64,000 nucleotides of DNA from Fusicatenibacter saccharivorans (GTDB taxonomy: Bacteria; Bacillota; Clostridia; Lachnospirales; Lachnospiraceae): positions 1 to 64,000 of the forward strand of contig NZ_JAQEGR010000011.1 in the NCBI RefSeq assembly GCF_027667425.1, read 5' to 3'. Both the position numbers and the translations under genes were made by a program. Below are positions 16,057 to 25,338 of this stretch, piece after piece (within the stretch, counting starts at the first letter, position 1; each line of letters opens with the position of its first letter). The notes beneath the pieces are model-generated. The model saw only the letters and a program-made list of their open reading frames with translations, was not told where the DNA came from and did not search any database.

Positions 16057-18960
16057 TTAGAACTCAAAGTCTTTCTCGTAAAGAATCACGCGGTCGTCCG
16101 CATCGGTATGCTTTCTGGACATGCGTCTTCCGAATTTACGGGTTCCCTTTTCTGCATGGGCGATGGCACGATCCACCATATCTTTGACCTGTGAAATCGT
16201 CATCGGCTCGCCCTCCTTCTGATTGTTGCCAATCTGTGTATACAGAGCAAGCACACCCATCTCGTCCATCTTGTATCCATTCTCACGCGCATACGTGCGG
16301 GCAAACGTAACCAGCTCGTCGTTCGTGAAAACAGGAATCGAAATGACCGTCTCAAACTTCTTCGCAAAATCAGGGTAATTCCGCAGAAGACCTCTCATGC
16401 TGACCTTCTCATCCTCGATGATCAGAACCAGACTGTCTGTACGGAAATCCATTGCCTGCGACAGCTTCTCGATCGTCTCCGGGTACATCAGACCGGCACG
16501 CTCGATCAGGAGGAAACCTCCCGCCAGCTTTGAAACAATCTGCGCACAGTCCTTTTTGTTCAGAACAGATGCATCCAGACGGGCCATCTTCGTTGCCGGA
16601 AGTTTTAAGTCAGCACAGATTGCACGGACGAGATCCTCCGACAGCTTCGTTTTTCCAGTACCGTATCCGCCCATAATGGCAATGTTTCCATGACGGGAAG
16701 TACGGTCGCCTGCGTAATGATAAACACCATGCATTGCATCCAGAATCTGGATATCCATGCCTGGAACTTTCGCAAAGTAAGTAAACAGCGCTTTCTGCTC
16801 ATCACTCAGCTTATCCGGCTGGGTGTCGTTCAGGATGCGGAGTCTTGCCTCCTCCGGCGTCTCCTCGCGGAGCACCTCTTCAATCGATTTCGCAACAGTT
16901 CCTTCCGGAATGTTGTCGCGGATCAGCTGAACGGTGGCATCCGTTGTTTTTTCGATGCTCATGTTGATCGTCGCATCGGATACGCGCTCACGCTTTGGCT
17001 CGGTCGGAACTTCGATTTCGATTTCCTCCGGGGTAATCTCGATCGGCTGGGTTCCTGCCGGCTCAAACGGATCGGCTGGCTCAGTCTCGGCCGGGGTTTC
17101 CGGCTCTGTTTCGCTTTCCGGCTCATCAGCAGGTTCTGCTTCCGCAGTTTCCGGCTCGTCCGGCAGTTCGATTTCCGATGCTTTTTCAGCTTCCTGCACT
17201 TCTGCGTTCAGCGCTGCCTGAAGCTCACTAAAATCGATGGTCGGCCGTGTCTCCTCTGCCGGTTTCAGATCCGGGATGACAACCGTTGCATCCATGGACG
17301 GCGTCTCCGCCGGTTCTACGGTTTCCTCAATTTCGGCTTCCGCCTGAGCCTTCTCGGCTGCTTCTGTTTCAGCTTCCACTGCTGGTTCTGTAACTTCTGC
17401 TTCTTCGATTTCAGCCTCGGCTGCCGGTTCTATAATCTCTTCGATCTCAGCTTCATCCATCGGCTCTGCAGCTTCTTCGGTTTCAGCCTCATCCGCCGGT
17501 TCTGTGATCTCTTCGGTTTCCGCTTCATCTGCCGGTTCTGCTGCTTCTTCCGGCTCAGCTTCCGCCTGCGGCTCCTCAGCCGCTTCCCGTGCCTCTGCCT
17601 CGGACTCCGGATCCATCGGCTGCTCTGCGGTTTCGGCTTCTGCTACCTGCTCAGCCGGCTCTTCTGCTTCTTCCTCCGCAACTTCCTCCGACAGGTTTGC
17701 TGCGGTCTCCTGGAACAGTGCTTCGAGGTCCGGCTCTTCGTATTTCTTCTCCGGCTTCGGTGCTTTCGGCATTACCGGCTCGGCTTTTTCCTTCGGTTTT
17801 GGCTGCGGTCTTGTCTTGATCGTCGTGTTGGCATCCGGGGATACCTCTACGTTTACATCAAGCTGCTCCGGCTCCAGATCTTTTACTTCGTACTGTACCG
17901 GCTCTTCGCTTGTCTCTTCCTCGACTGCCGTCTCTTCCTGTTTCTTTCCGCGGAAGGAGAAGACATCGCGGATGCTCTTTGCAAGCTCTGCGTGAAGATC
18001 GATCGTATTTCCAAGGTACGTCGGCGTGCTGTCTGCATACGCCTGCTCTTCCGGAATCTCCTCGATCGGCTCCTCTGTCTGCTGCAGTGCTTCGTACTCC
18101 TGCACCTGCTCTGCATCTGCCTCGGCCTGCTGTGTTTTCTCATATGCTTCGTACGGCGAACCGGCTTCTTTTTCTTCTTCACCGGCCACATACTGGCTCA
18201 TCACACCGCCGTTTACCGGTTTTACTTCCGGCGTCTCTGCCGGCTCTTTCGTCGCAGCCATTTCACCGGCTCCGCTCTCTCCGGCTAACCGCACTTTAAG
18301 TGCTTCCGGATCCTCGGACGGCTCTTCATTCTTTTTGTAGTCAAAACGATGCTCGTATTTGATCTGCTGGGACGGTGACAGCGGCTCGTACTTCATTTTC
18401 AGATCCATTGCCTTTGTCACATATTTGCCCTCGCTGAACCACAGGATCAGCTCATCACAGGCATCGATGCATTTCTGCGTCTCTCCGGCTTTGCTGTAAA
18501 GGTTTGCCAGTTCATATGCCCATCTCTCGGTAAATTCCCGCTCTTTGTATTCCTCCAGAAGGGAAATCTGCTCCTCAAGCGGCGCTTTCTGTCCTCTTAA
18601 AATCTTGTATTTCAGCAGATACCGGGAATTATCGTGACGTGCGACTGCTTCAAACTCGTTGTAAAAGTCAATCGCCTCATCAAAGTCTTTCATTTTTACG
18701 GAGACCTCTACCAGGCGGTACAGAATGCCCTTTCCGATGGAGGAACGGTCATACGCCATCAGCAGAATCTTCTTCGCCTCCGGATATCGTTTGTTCGCCT
18801 CATAGACATCCGCTACCATGCCGAGCGTGCGCAGACTCTTGACACGCCGCCAGTCAACGGCTTCTACAACTGCAAGTGCCCCCTCATAGTCCTCTTTTTT
18901 TACCAGACTGTTCAGCTCTTCCAGCCGGCTTTGATATTCAGCTTTATCCAATCTTTTCAC
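16057..18960 (-). CDS. Large TPR / acidic-linker / AAA ATPase protein
   Basis: This 967-residue protein has three regions. Residues 1-220 are helical and TPR-like (alternating short helices such as EDYEGALAVVEAVDW). Residues about 230-700 are extremely rich in Glu, Ala and Pro, with imperfect tandem repeats like EPADEAETEE near 490-600. Residues about 735-967 are an AAA module with Walker A GGYGTGKT at 764-771. The expected Walker B acidic pair reads LLIERAG, so hydrolysis may be weak. The C-terminal part resembles the CbbX/SpoVK/EccA group. Start is GTG at 18960, but a TTG at 18951 sits better behind GAGGTG. Function is unknown. It precedes ksgA by 15 bp. Confidence 0.75.
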   Translation of the reverse strand: MKRLDKAEYQSRLEELNSLVKKEDYEGALAVVEAVDWRRVKSLRTLGMVADVYEANKRYPEAKKILLMAYDRSSIGKGILYRLVEVSVKMKDFDEAIDFYNEFEAVARHDNSRYLLKYKILRGQKAPLEEQISLLEEYKEREFTERWAYELANLYSKAGETQKCIDACDELILWFSEGKYVTKAMDLKMKYEPLSPSQQIKYEHRFDYKKNEEPSEDPEALKVRLAGESGAGEMAATKEPAETPEVKPVNGGVMSQYVAGEEEKEAGSPYEAYEKTQQAEADAEQVQEYEALQQTEEPIEEIPEEQAYADSTPTYLGNTIDLHAELAKSIRDVFSFRGKKQEETAVEEETSEEPVQYEVKDLEPEQLDVNVEVSPDANTTIKTRPQPKPKEKAEPVMPKAPKPEKKYEEPDLEALFQETAANLSEEVAEEEAEEPAEQVAEAETAEQPMDPESEAEAREAAEEPQAEAEPEEAAEPADEAETEEITEPADEAETEEAAEPMDEAEIEEIIEPAAEAEIEEAEVTEPAVEAETEAAEKAQAEAEIEETVEPAETPSMDATVVIPDLKPAEETRPTIDFSELQAALNAEVQEAEKASEIELPDEPETAEAEPADEPESETEPETPAETEPADPFEPAGTQPIEITPEEIEIEVPTEPKRERVSDATINMSIEKTTDATVQLIRDNIPEGTVAKSIEEVLREETPEEARLRILNDTQPDKLSDEQKALFTYFAKVPGMDIQILDAMHGVYHYAGDRTSRHGNIAIMGGYGTGKTKLSEDLVRAICADLKLPATKMARLDASVLNKKDCAQIVSKLAGGFLLIERAGLMYPETIEKLSQAMDFRTDSLVLIIEDEKVSMRGLLRNYPDFAKKFETVISIPVFTNDELVTFARTYARENGYKMDEMGVLALYTQIGNNQKEGEPMTISQVKDMVDRAIAHAEKGTRKFGRRMSRKHTDADDRVILYEKDFEF

Positions 18961-19032
18961 CTCAATACATTTCAGATTGTTTTAGTTCATAGACACGAAC
19001 AGTGTACCACACTCCCCGTAGAATGTCAAAAG

Positions 19033-19056
19033 AATGCCTGTTTTGCAGGCATTTTT
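19033..19056. other. Terminator-like hairpin upstream of AAA gene
   Basis: AATGCCTG (19033-19040) pairs with CAGGCATT (19046-19053), with short T tracts on both sides. It lies between the glgP terminator and the AAA gene start. Confidence 0.45.
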
Positions 19057-19084
19057 CGGGATGCAAATCCTTCCAGCGGGCATT

Positions 19085-19133
19085 AAAAAAAGAACACCCG
19101 CCCCTCCGGTTTTTCCCGGAAAAGCAGGTGTCC
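19085..19133 (-). terminator. Terminator after glgP
   Basis: GGACACCTGC (19133-19124) pairs with GCGGGTGTTC (19101-19092) with two G-U pairs, followed by seven T on the minus strand. Confidence 0.75.
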
Positions 19134-19158
19134 CCTAACTACTTATATTTGATTCCGA

Positions 19159-21621
19159 TTACTTTCTGACAGTAATCTTGTCCAGATGCCAGATATCATC
19201 TACATACTGCTGGATAGTACGGTCGGATGTGAATTTGCCGCTGTGTGCGGTATTCAGGATCGCGCTTCTTGCCCATGCAGAAGTATTTCTGTATTTATCC
19301 TCAACACGCTCCTGTGCTGCCGCATAGGACTTGAAGTCTGCCAGGGTAAAGTACATATCCGGGCGCGGAGCATTCTTCGGTGTGAGCAGGGAGTCATACA
19401 GATCACGGAACATCATGGTGTCGCCGTTTGAGTATCTTCCGCTGATCAGATCCATCACTACGTTGTGGATGTCCTGATCGTGGATGAAGTAGCTCATCGG
19501 ATCGTAGGTGTAGTTGTTCTCATATTCGATAACCTGATCTGCGGAAAGTCCGAAGATGAAGGCGTTCTCTTTTCCAACTTCCTCAACGATCTCTACGTTT
19601 GCACCGTCCATGGTTCCAAGAGTCAGGGCACCGTTCAGCATGAACTTCATGTTACCGGTACCGGAAGCCTCTTTACTTGCGGTGGAAATCTGCTCGGAAA
19701 CATCAGCAGCGGCAAAGATCAGCTCTGCGTTGCTGACACGATAATCCTCGATAAATACGACTTTGATCTTTCCTTTGATGGTCGGATCGTTGTTTACCAC
19801 ATCACCAACGGAATTGATCAGTTTGATGATCGCTTTTGCACGCTCATAACCTGCGGATGCTTTTGCTCCGAAGATGAAGGTTCTCGGGTAGAACGGCATA
19901 TCCGGGTTCTTTTTCAGGCGGTCATACAGATACATGATGTGCAGAATGTTCATAAACTGACGTTTGTACTCATGCAGACGTTTTACCTGAACATCGAAAA
20001 TGGAGTTCGGGTCTACATCGATACCGTTATGCTCTTTGATGTATTTTGCCAGGCGGACTTTATTTTTATATTTGATTTCCATAAATTCCTTCTGTGCCTG
20101 GGTGTCATCTGCCAGCTTAGCGATCTTTTCGATCTTCGGCAGATCGGTGATCCAGCCGTCTCCGGCGTACTCGGTTACCCAGTCAGCCAGGAGCGGGTTT
20201 CCGTGAAGCAGGAAACGACGCTGTGTGATACCATTCGTCTTATTGTTGAACTTCTCCGGAGTCATCTCGTAGAAGTCTTTTAAGGTCTGTTTTTTCAGAA
20301 TCTCGGTATGAAGCTGTGCAACACCGTTGACAGAATAGCCGCCTACGATAGCCAGACGGGCCATATGAACCTGTCCGTCGTAGATGACTGCCATCTGGCG
20401 GACTTTCTCTTCATCACCCGGGTACTGCTCTCTTACCTGGATCAGGAAGCGGCGGTTGATCTCTTCTACGATCTGATAGATACGCGGAAGAAGTCTGGAG
20501 AACAGGTCAACCGGCCATTTTTCAAGTGCCTCTGCCATAATCGTATGGTTCGTGTATGCACAGGTCTTTGTCGTAATCTCCCATGCCTCATCCCAGCCAA
20601 GGCCTTCCACATCCATCAGAATTCGCATCAGCTCCGGAACAGCTACGGTCGGGTGGGTATCATTCAGCTGGAAGGTAACCTTCTCATACAGCTTCGTAAT
20701 ATCATCGTGCTGTTTTTTATATTTTGCAACTGCTCTCTGTACGCTTGCAGAAATAAAGAAATACTGCTGTTTCAGACGCAGCTCTTTTCCTTCGTAATGG
20801 TTATCGTTCGGATACAGAACCTCTACGATGGTCTTTGCAAGGTTTTCCTGCTCAACAGCTTTGTGGTAATCACCCTTGTCGAAGGAATCCAATGAGAAGT
20901 CCTGAATAGCCTCTGCATCCCAGATAGTCAGAGTATTTACAACGTCGTTGTCATATCCTACGATCGGCATGTCGTAAGGAATTGCATTGACAGACTGGTA
21001 ATCCTTCTGCACAAAGTTTACGCGTCCGGTAGCCTCATCGTACTCCTGCGCCACATATCCGCCGAATTTTACCTCTTTTGCATACTCCGGACGTTTCAGC
21101 TCGAATGGATAGCCGTTTTTCAGCCAGTTATCCGGTACTTCTACCTGATAACCGTCGCGGATCTGCTGTTTGAACATACCGTACTTGTAACGGATACCGC
21201 AGCCGTACGCCGGATATCCAAGAGTAGCCAGAGAATCCAGAAAGCATGCTGCCAGACGGCCAAGACCGCCGTTTCCAAGAGCCGGATCTCTCTCCTGATC
21301 CTCCAGAAGGTTCAGGTTCAGTCCCATTTCCTCGAGAGCTTCCTGTACCTGTTTATATGCAGTCAGGTTGATCAGGTTATTTCCAAGTGCACGGCCCATC
21401 AGGAATTCCATGGACATATAGTACAGAATCTTCGGATCCTGTTCTTCCATTGCCTTCTGGGTTTTCAGCCAGTTATCAATAATAACATCTTTTACTGCAT
21501 AGCAGACTGCCTGATAAATTTCCTGCTGGGAAGCATCTTCCAGGTTCTTTCTGTACAGCATTTTTACATTTTCTTTCACACTGTTCTTAAAAGTTTCTTT
21601 TTTGAACTCGGCGTTTAACAT
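19159..21621 (-). CDS. glgP: Glycogen/starch/maltodextrin phosphorylase
   Basis: Releases glucose-1-phosphate from alpha-1,4-glucans with a pyridoxal-phosphate cofactor. The ATG at 21621 follows AAGGAGG. The 820-residue length is normal for GT35. Visible signatures are EDQERDPALGNGGLGRLAAC near residue 107, TNHTIMAEALEKWPVDLF, RLHEYKRQFMN, and the PLP-lysine block EASGTGNMKFMLNGALTLGT near residue 660. No other glycogen gene is adjacent. It lies downstream of ileS with a stem-loop between them, and is probably transcribed separately or by read-through. Confidence 0.96.
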   Translation of the reverse strand: MLNAEFKKETFKNSVKENVKMLYRKNLEDASQQEIYQAVCYAVKDVIIDNWLKTQKAMEEQDPKILYYMSMEFLMGRALGNNLINLTAYKQVQEALEEMGLNLNLLEDQERDPALGNGGLGRLAACFLDSLATLGYPAYGCGIRYKYGMFKQQIRDGYQVEVPDNWLKNGYPFELKRPEYAKEVKFGGYVAQEYDEATGRVNFVQKDYQSVNAIPYDMPIVGYDNDVVNTLTIWDAEAIQDFSLDSFDKGDYHKAVEQENLAKTIVEVLYPNDNHYEGKELRLKQQYFFISASVQRAVAKYKKQHDDITKLYEKVTFQLNDTHPTVAVPELMRILMDVEGLGWDEAWEITTKTCAYTNHTIMAEALEKWPVDLFSRLLPRIYQIVEEINRRFLIQVREQYPGDEEKVRQMAVIYDGQVHMARLAIVGGYSVNGVAQLHTEILKKQTLKDFYEMTPEKFNNKTNGITQRRFLLHGNPLLADWVTEYAGDGWITDLPKIEKIAKLADDTQAQKEFMEIKYKNKVRLAKYIKEHNGIDVDPNSIFDVQVKRLHEYKRQFMNILHIMYLYDRLKKNPDMPFYPRTFIFGAKASAGYERAKAIIKLINSVGDVVNNDPTIKGKIKVVFIEDYRVSNAELIFAAADVSEQISTASKEASGTGNMKFMLNGALTLGTMDGANVEIVEEVGKENAFIFGLSADQVIEYENNYTYDPMSYFIHDQDIHNVVMDLISGRYSNGDTMMFRDLYDSLLTPKNAPRPDMYFTLADFKSYAAAQERVEDKYRNTSAWARSAILNTAHSGKFTSDRTIQQYVDDIWHLDKITVRK

Positions 21622-21643
21622 CTGCGTCCTCCTTAATAGCAGT

Positions 21644-21680
21644 CTGCGAGCGGAGAGCTTGTTTTTCTCCCCGCTCGCAG
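21644..21680 (-). other. GC-rich stem-loop just upstream of glgP
   Basis: CTGCGAGCGG with following bases (21680-21666) pairs with TCTCCGCTCGCAG (21656-21644). No T run follows. It lies between the ileS stop and the glgP ribosome site and could be a processing, stability or leader element. Confidence 0.5.
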
Positions 21681-21728
21681 GCCAATTTCATATTAATGAT
21701 CGTCGTGAAAACACATCCAAAAATAATC

Positions 21729-24700
21729 TTAGATACGTTCTACTGCCATGGTAACCTTTTCGGAGTTGATATTCCACTCCTTCTCATAGCCCTTTGTCTC
21801 TCCGGTCACGATATCTTCTGCCAGAACTTCAGATTTAATTTCATCACCATGGTTTTTCATGATGTCTACAATCTTATCGTTGTCTTTTGCGTATACACGG
21901 ATCTTGTCCATAACCTCAAAGCCTGCCTCTTTACGCATAGTCTGGATTTTGCTTACCAGCTCACGTACGAAGCCTTCTTCGATCAGTTCCGGAGTCAGAT
22001 TGGTATCCAGAACAACAGTGATTGTATGGTCGGATTCGGAAACATAGCCTTCCATCTGTGCCATGTCGATCAGCAAATCCTCCTCTAATAATACAATTTC
22101 CTGTCCATCGATGTCAAGTTTAAGTTCGCCGGTGCTCTTCAGCTCTGCCATTGCCTTGTTTCCATCGAGCTCGGACAGTACGGTTTTGATCTTGTTCAGG
22201 AGTTTTCCGTATTTTGGTCCTACGGTACGCATCTGCGGTTTGAAGCTGTAGCTGATGAAATCTGCGATGTCATCTTTGAATACAACTTCTTTGACATTCA
22301 GCTCGTCCTCGATGATCTCTTTGTAGAATTCGGAAAGCTGGAACTCGCTCTTCACATACATCGTTCCGATCGGCTGACGGTTCTTGATATTGGCGGTGTT
22401 TCTTGCGGCACGTCCCATAACGACGATCTCCAGCAGGTCGGCCATATCCTCTTCCATCTTCGGATCGATCCAGTTCTCATGTACCTCCGGGAAGTCACAC
22501 AGGTGGATACTTTCCGGTGCACTTGCATCGATGCTCTTTACGAGGTTCTGATAGATGTCCTCGGTCATGAACGGAATCATCGGCGCTGCTGCTTTTGCAA
22601 CAGTTACAAGTGCGGTGTACAGAGTCATATAAGCATTGATCTTATCCTGCTCCATGCCTTTTGCCCAGAAACGCTCACGGGAGCGGCGTACATACCAGTT
22701 ACTCATATCATCCACGAAGGACTGCAGTGCTTTTGCTGCCTCCGGGATACGGTAATTTGCCAGGTTGTCGTCTACTGCTTTTACAGTGGATTCCAGACGG
22801 GACAGCAGCCATTTATCCATAACAGCCAGCTTGTCATACTCCAGACTGTATTTTGTTGCATCGAAGTTGTCGATGTTTGCATACAGAACAAAGAACGCGT
22901 AGGTGTTCCACAGGGTTCCCATGAACTTTCTCTGTCCTTCCACGACCGTCTTGCCTGCGAAACGGCTCGGCAGCCACGGAGCGCTGCTGGTGTAGAAGTA
23001 CCAGCGGATCGCATCGGCACCGTAGGTCTGCAGTGCGTCAAACGGATCTACCGCATTTCCTTTGGATTTACTCATCTTCTGTCCGTTCTCATCCTGTACC
23101 AGACCAAGAACGATAACGTTTTCGTATGGTGCTTTGTTGAACAGCAGAGTGGAAATTGCAAGCAGGGAGTAGAACCATCCACGTGTCTGGTCTACAGCCT
23201 CGGAAATAAACTGTGCCGGGAACTGTTTCTCGAAGGTTTCTTTGTTCTCGAATGGATAGTGATGCTGTGCGAACGGCATGGATCCGGAATCGAACCAGCA
23301 GTCGATAACCTCCGGTACACGGTGCATCTCTTTACCGCATTTCGGGCACTTAATGGTCACTGCGTCGATGTACGGGCGGTGAAGCTCGATGTCATCCGGG
23401 CAGTTGTCGGCTTTTTCTTTCAGTTCTTCGATACTGCCGATGCAGTCCTGATGGCCACATTCACACTGCCATACCGGAAGCGGAGTTCCCCAGTAACGGT
23501 TTCTGGAAAGTCCCCAGTCCTGAACATTCTCCAGCCAGTCGCCGAAGCGTCCTTTTCCGATGCTCTCCGGAATCCAGTTGATGGTGTTGTTGTTGCGGAT
23601 CAGATCCTCTTTTACTGCAGTCATGCGGATGAACCAGGTCTCACGTGCATAGTAGATCAGCGGAGTATCGCATCTCCAGCAGTGCGGGTAGCTGTGCTCA
23701 AACAGCGGTGCATCAAACAGAAGATCCTTGTCCTCGAGTGCCTGCAGAACCGCCATATCTGCTTTCTTGCAGAAGGTGCCCGCCCAAGGAGTTTCCTCGG
23801 TCATTTCACCTTTTTCGTTTACGAGCTGTACGAACGGAAGGTCGTATCTATGGCCGACTTTGGAGTCGTCCTCACCAAATGCAGGTGCGATATGAACAAC
23901 ACCGGTACCATCGGTCAGTGTTACGTAGGTATCGCAGACTACATAGTATGCTTTTTTGTTTCCGATTCTCTTCTCAGCGTACGGGAACAGCGGCTCGTAC
24001 TCTTTGAACTCGAGATCTTTACCCTGATAATGCTCCAGGATTTCAGCGCCCTCACCGAGAACGGTGTCTACCAGAGCAGCTGCCATATAATAGGTATATC
24101 CTTTGCTTGTTACTTTTACATAATCCTCATCCGGGTTGACGCAGAGTGCAACGTTGGACGGAAGGGTCCACGGTGTGGTGGTCCATGCCAGGATGTAAGC
24201 GTCCTCGCCTTTTACTTTAAAGCGGACAACGGCTGAACGTTCTTTGACATCTTTGTATCCCTGCGCTACTTCGTGGGAAGAAAGCGGGGTACCGCAGCGC
24301 GGGCAGTAAGGAACGATTTTGTGTCCTTCGTACAGAAGACCTTTCTTCCAGATCTCTTTTAATGCCCACCACTCGGACTCGATGTAGTCGTTATGATACG
24401 TAACGTATGGGTTTTTCATATCAGCCCAGAAGCCAACGGTATGGGAGAAGTCTTCCCACATTCCCTCGTATTTCCATACGCTTTCTTTACACTGCTCAAT
24501 AAATGGCTCTACGCCGTATTTTTCGATCTGGTCTTTTCCGTCCAGACCGAGCTTTTTCTCAACTTCCAGCTCTACCGGCAGTCCGTGGGTATCCCAGCCT
24601 GCTTTTCTCGGCACCTGATAACCCTTCATGGTACGGTATCTCGGGATCATATCCTTGATAACACGGGTCTCTACGTGGCCGATGTGCGGTTTTCCGTTTG

Positions 24701-24848
24701 CGGTCGGCGGTCCGTCATAGAACACGTAGGACGGATTTCCTTCACGCACTTTCATACTTTTTTCGAAGATCTGATTGTCTTCCCAGAACTTCTCAACCTG
24801 TTTTTCTCTCTCGACAAAGTTCATGTCGGTTGAAACTTTCTTGTACAT
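21729..24848 (-). CDS. ileS: Isoleucyl-tRNA synthetase
   Basis: Charges tRNA-Ile, with a proofreading (CP1) domain. The ATG at 24848 follows AGGAGG. The 1039 residues include GPPTANGKPHIGH near residue 48 (HIGH motif), the editing-domain block AWTTTPWTLPSN, the WFDSG and RGWFYSLL blocks, and KMSKSKGN near residue 590. The C-terminal half carries the anticodon-binding domain (MSNWYVRRSRERFW). Length and layout fit the long IleS type seen in many Clostridia. A T-box leader with an AUC specifier precedes it. Confidence 0.97.
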   Translation of the reverse strand: MYKKVSTDMNFVEREKQVEKFWEDNQIFEKSMKVREGNPSYVFYDGPPTANGKPHIGHVETRVIKDMIPRYRTMKGYQVPRKAGWDTHGLPVELEVEKKLGLDGKDQIEKYGVEPFIEQCKESVWKYEGMWEDFSHTVGFWADMKNPYVTYHNDYIESEWWALKEIWKKGLLYEGHKIVPYCPRCGTPLSSHEVAQGYKDVKERSAVVRFKVKGEDAYILAWTTTPWTLPSNVALCVNPDEDYVKVTSKGYTYYMAAALVDTVLGEGAEILEHYQGKDLEFKEYEPLFPYAEKRIGNKKAYYVVCDTYVTLTDGTGVVHIAPAFGEDDSKVGHRYDLPFVQLVNEKGEMTEETPWAGTFCKKADMAVLQALEDKDLLFDAPLFEHSYPHCWRCDTPLIYYARETWFIRMTAVKEDLIRNNNTINWIPESIGKGRFGDWLENVQDWGLSRNRYWGTPLPVWQCECGHQDCIGSIEELKEKADNCPDDIELHRPYIDAVTIKCPKCGKEMHRVPEVIDCWFDSGSMPFAQHHYPFENKETFEKQFPAQFISEAVDQTRGWFYSLLAISTLLFNKAPYENVIVLGLVQDENGQKMSKSKGNAVDPFDALQTYGADAIRWYFYTSSAPWLPSRFAGKTVVEGQRKFMGTLWNTYAFFVLYANIDNFDATKYSLEYDKLAVMDKWLLSRLESTVKAVDDNLANYRIPEAAKALQSFVDDMSNWYVRRSRERFWAKGMEQDKINAYMTLYTALVTVAKAAAPMIPFMTEDIYQNLVKSIDASAPESIHLCDFPEVHENWIDPKMEEDMADLLEIVVMGRAARNTANIKNRQPIGTMYVKSEFQLSEFYKEIIEDELNVKEVVFKDDIADFISYSFKPQMRTVGPKYGKLLNKIKTVLSELDGNKAMAELKSTGELKLDIDGQEIVLLEEDLLIDMAQMEGYVSESDHTITVVLDTNLTPELIEEGFVRELVSKIQTMRKEAGFEVMDKIRVYAKDNDKIVDIMKNHGDEIKSEVLAEDIVTGETKGYEKEWNINSEKVTMAVERI

Positions 24849-24901
24849 GCTTGTACCTCCTGAAACTTAAGTTTCTCGTTTGATTTGCTCGCGTAAAATA
24901 A

Positions 24902-25176
24902 GAAAAAGCTCCCGCCCTGTAATAGGACGAAAGCTGTACTTATCGTAACCACCTGTTACATACTATCATATGCATTTCCTGTAACGGGGAACGGCCGGCA
25001 ACTTCTTACCACTGCTCTCCGGTTTTCTATATTTTATGCGCCGGGTACGCAGATTCAGAACTGCAACTTGGAAGTGATGTTCACCTGCCGCTACTTGTAC
25101 CGGACTCCCACCATCCCCGGCTCGCTTTCCACAGACCGTTCACGCGCAGACTACTGTCTTCGTCATCGTTTTTCAT
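24902..25176 (-). promoter_or_regulatory. T-box riboswitch (Ile specifier) of ileS
   Basis: Minus-strand reading has GAACATCACTTCCAAG in Stem I, with specifier AUC at 25078-25076. The T-box core is CAGGTGGTTACGATAAG near 24940-24957. The terminator is AGCTTTCGTCCT pairing with AGGGCGGGAGCT, followed by T (24936-24902). The codon matches the downstream synthetase. Confidence 0.88.
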
Positions 25177-25181
25177 GCCTT

Positions 25182-25211
25182 ATTATAACTAGGGGCTGTA
25201 AGCGTTGTCAA
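25182..25211 (-). promoter_or_regulatory. Promoter of ileS T-box transcript
   Basis: TTGACA (25211-25206), 18-bp spacer, perfect TATAAT (25187-25182). Confidence 0.7.
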
Positions 25212-25338
25212 GAGTGGAAAGCACATTTTATCGGTTCTTTTCCGCAATTTTACGGGATTTTCGGGGGTGTGCGTTGCTATTTGGATGGGGGAATGGTAAA
25301 ATCGGGGTATAATCAAAAAACGGAAGGGAAGTGAAATC

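Noticed and set aside
16690..18288. 532-codon plus-strand open frame rich in Cys, Arg and Phe.
   Set aside because: It is the complement of the Glu/Ala/Pro-rich linker of the AAA protein; biased codons keep the reverse frame open. No ribosome site and no domain.
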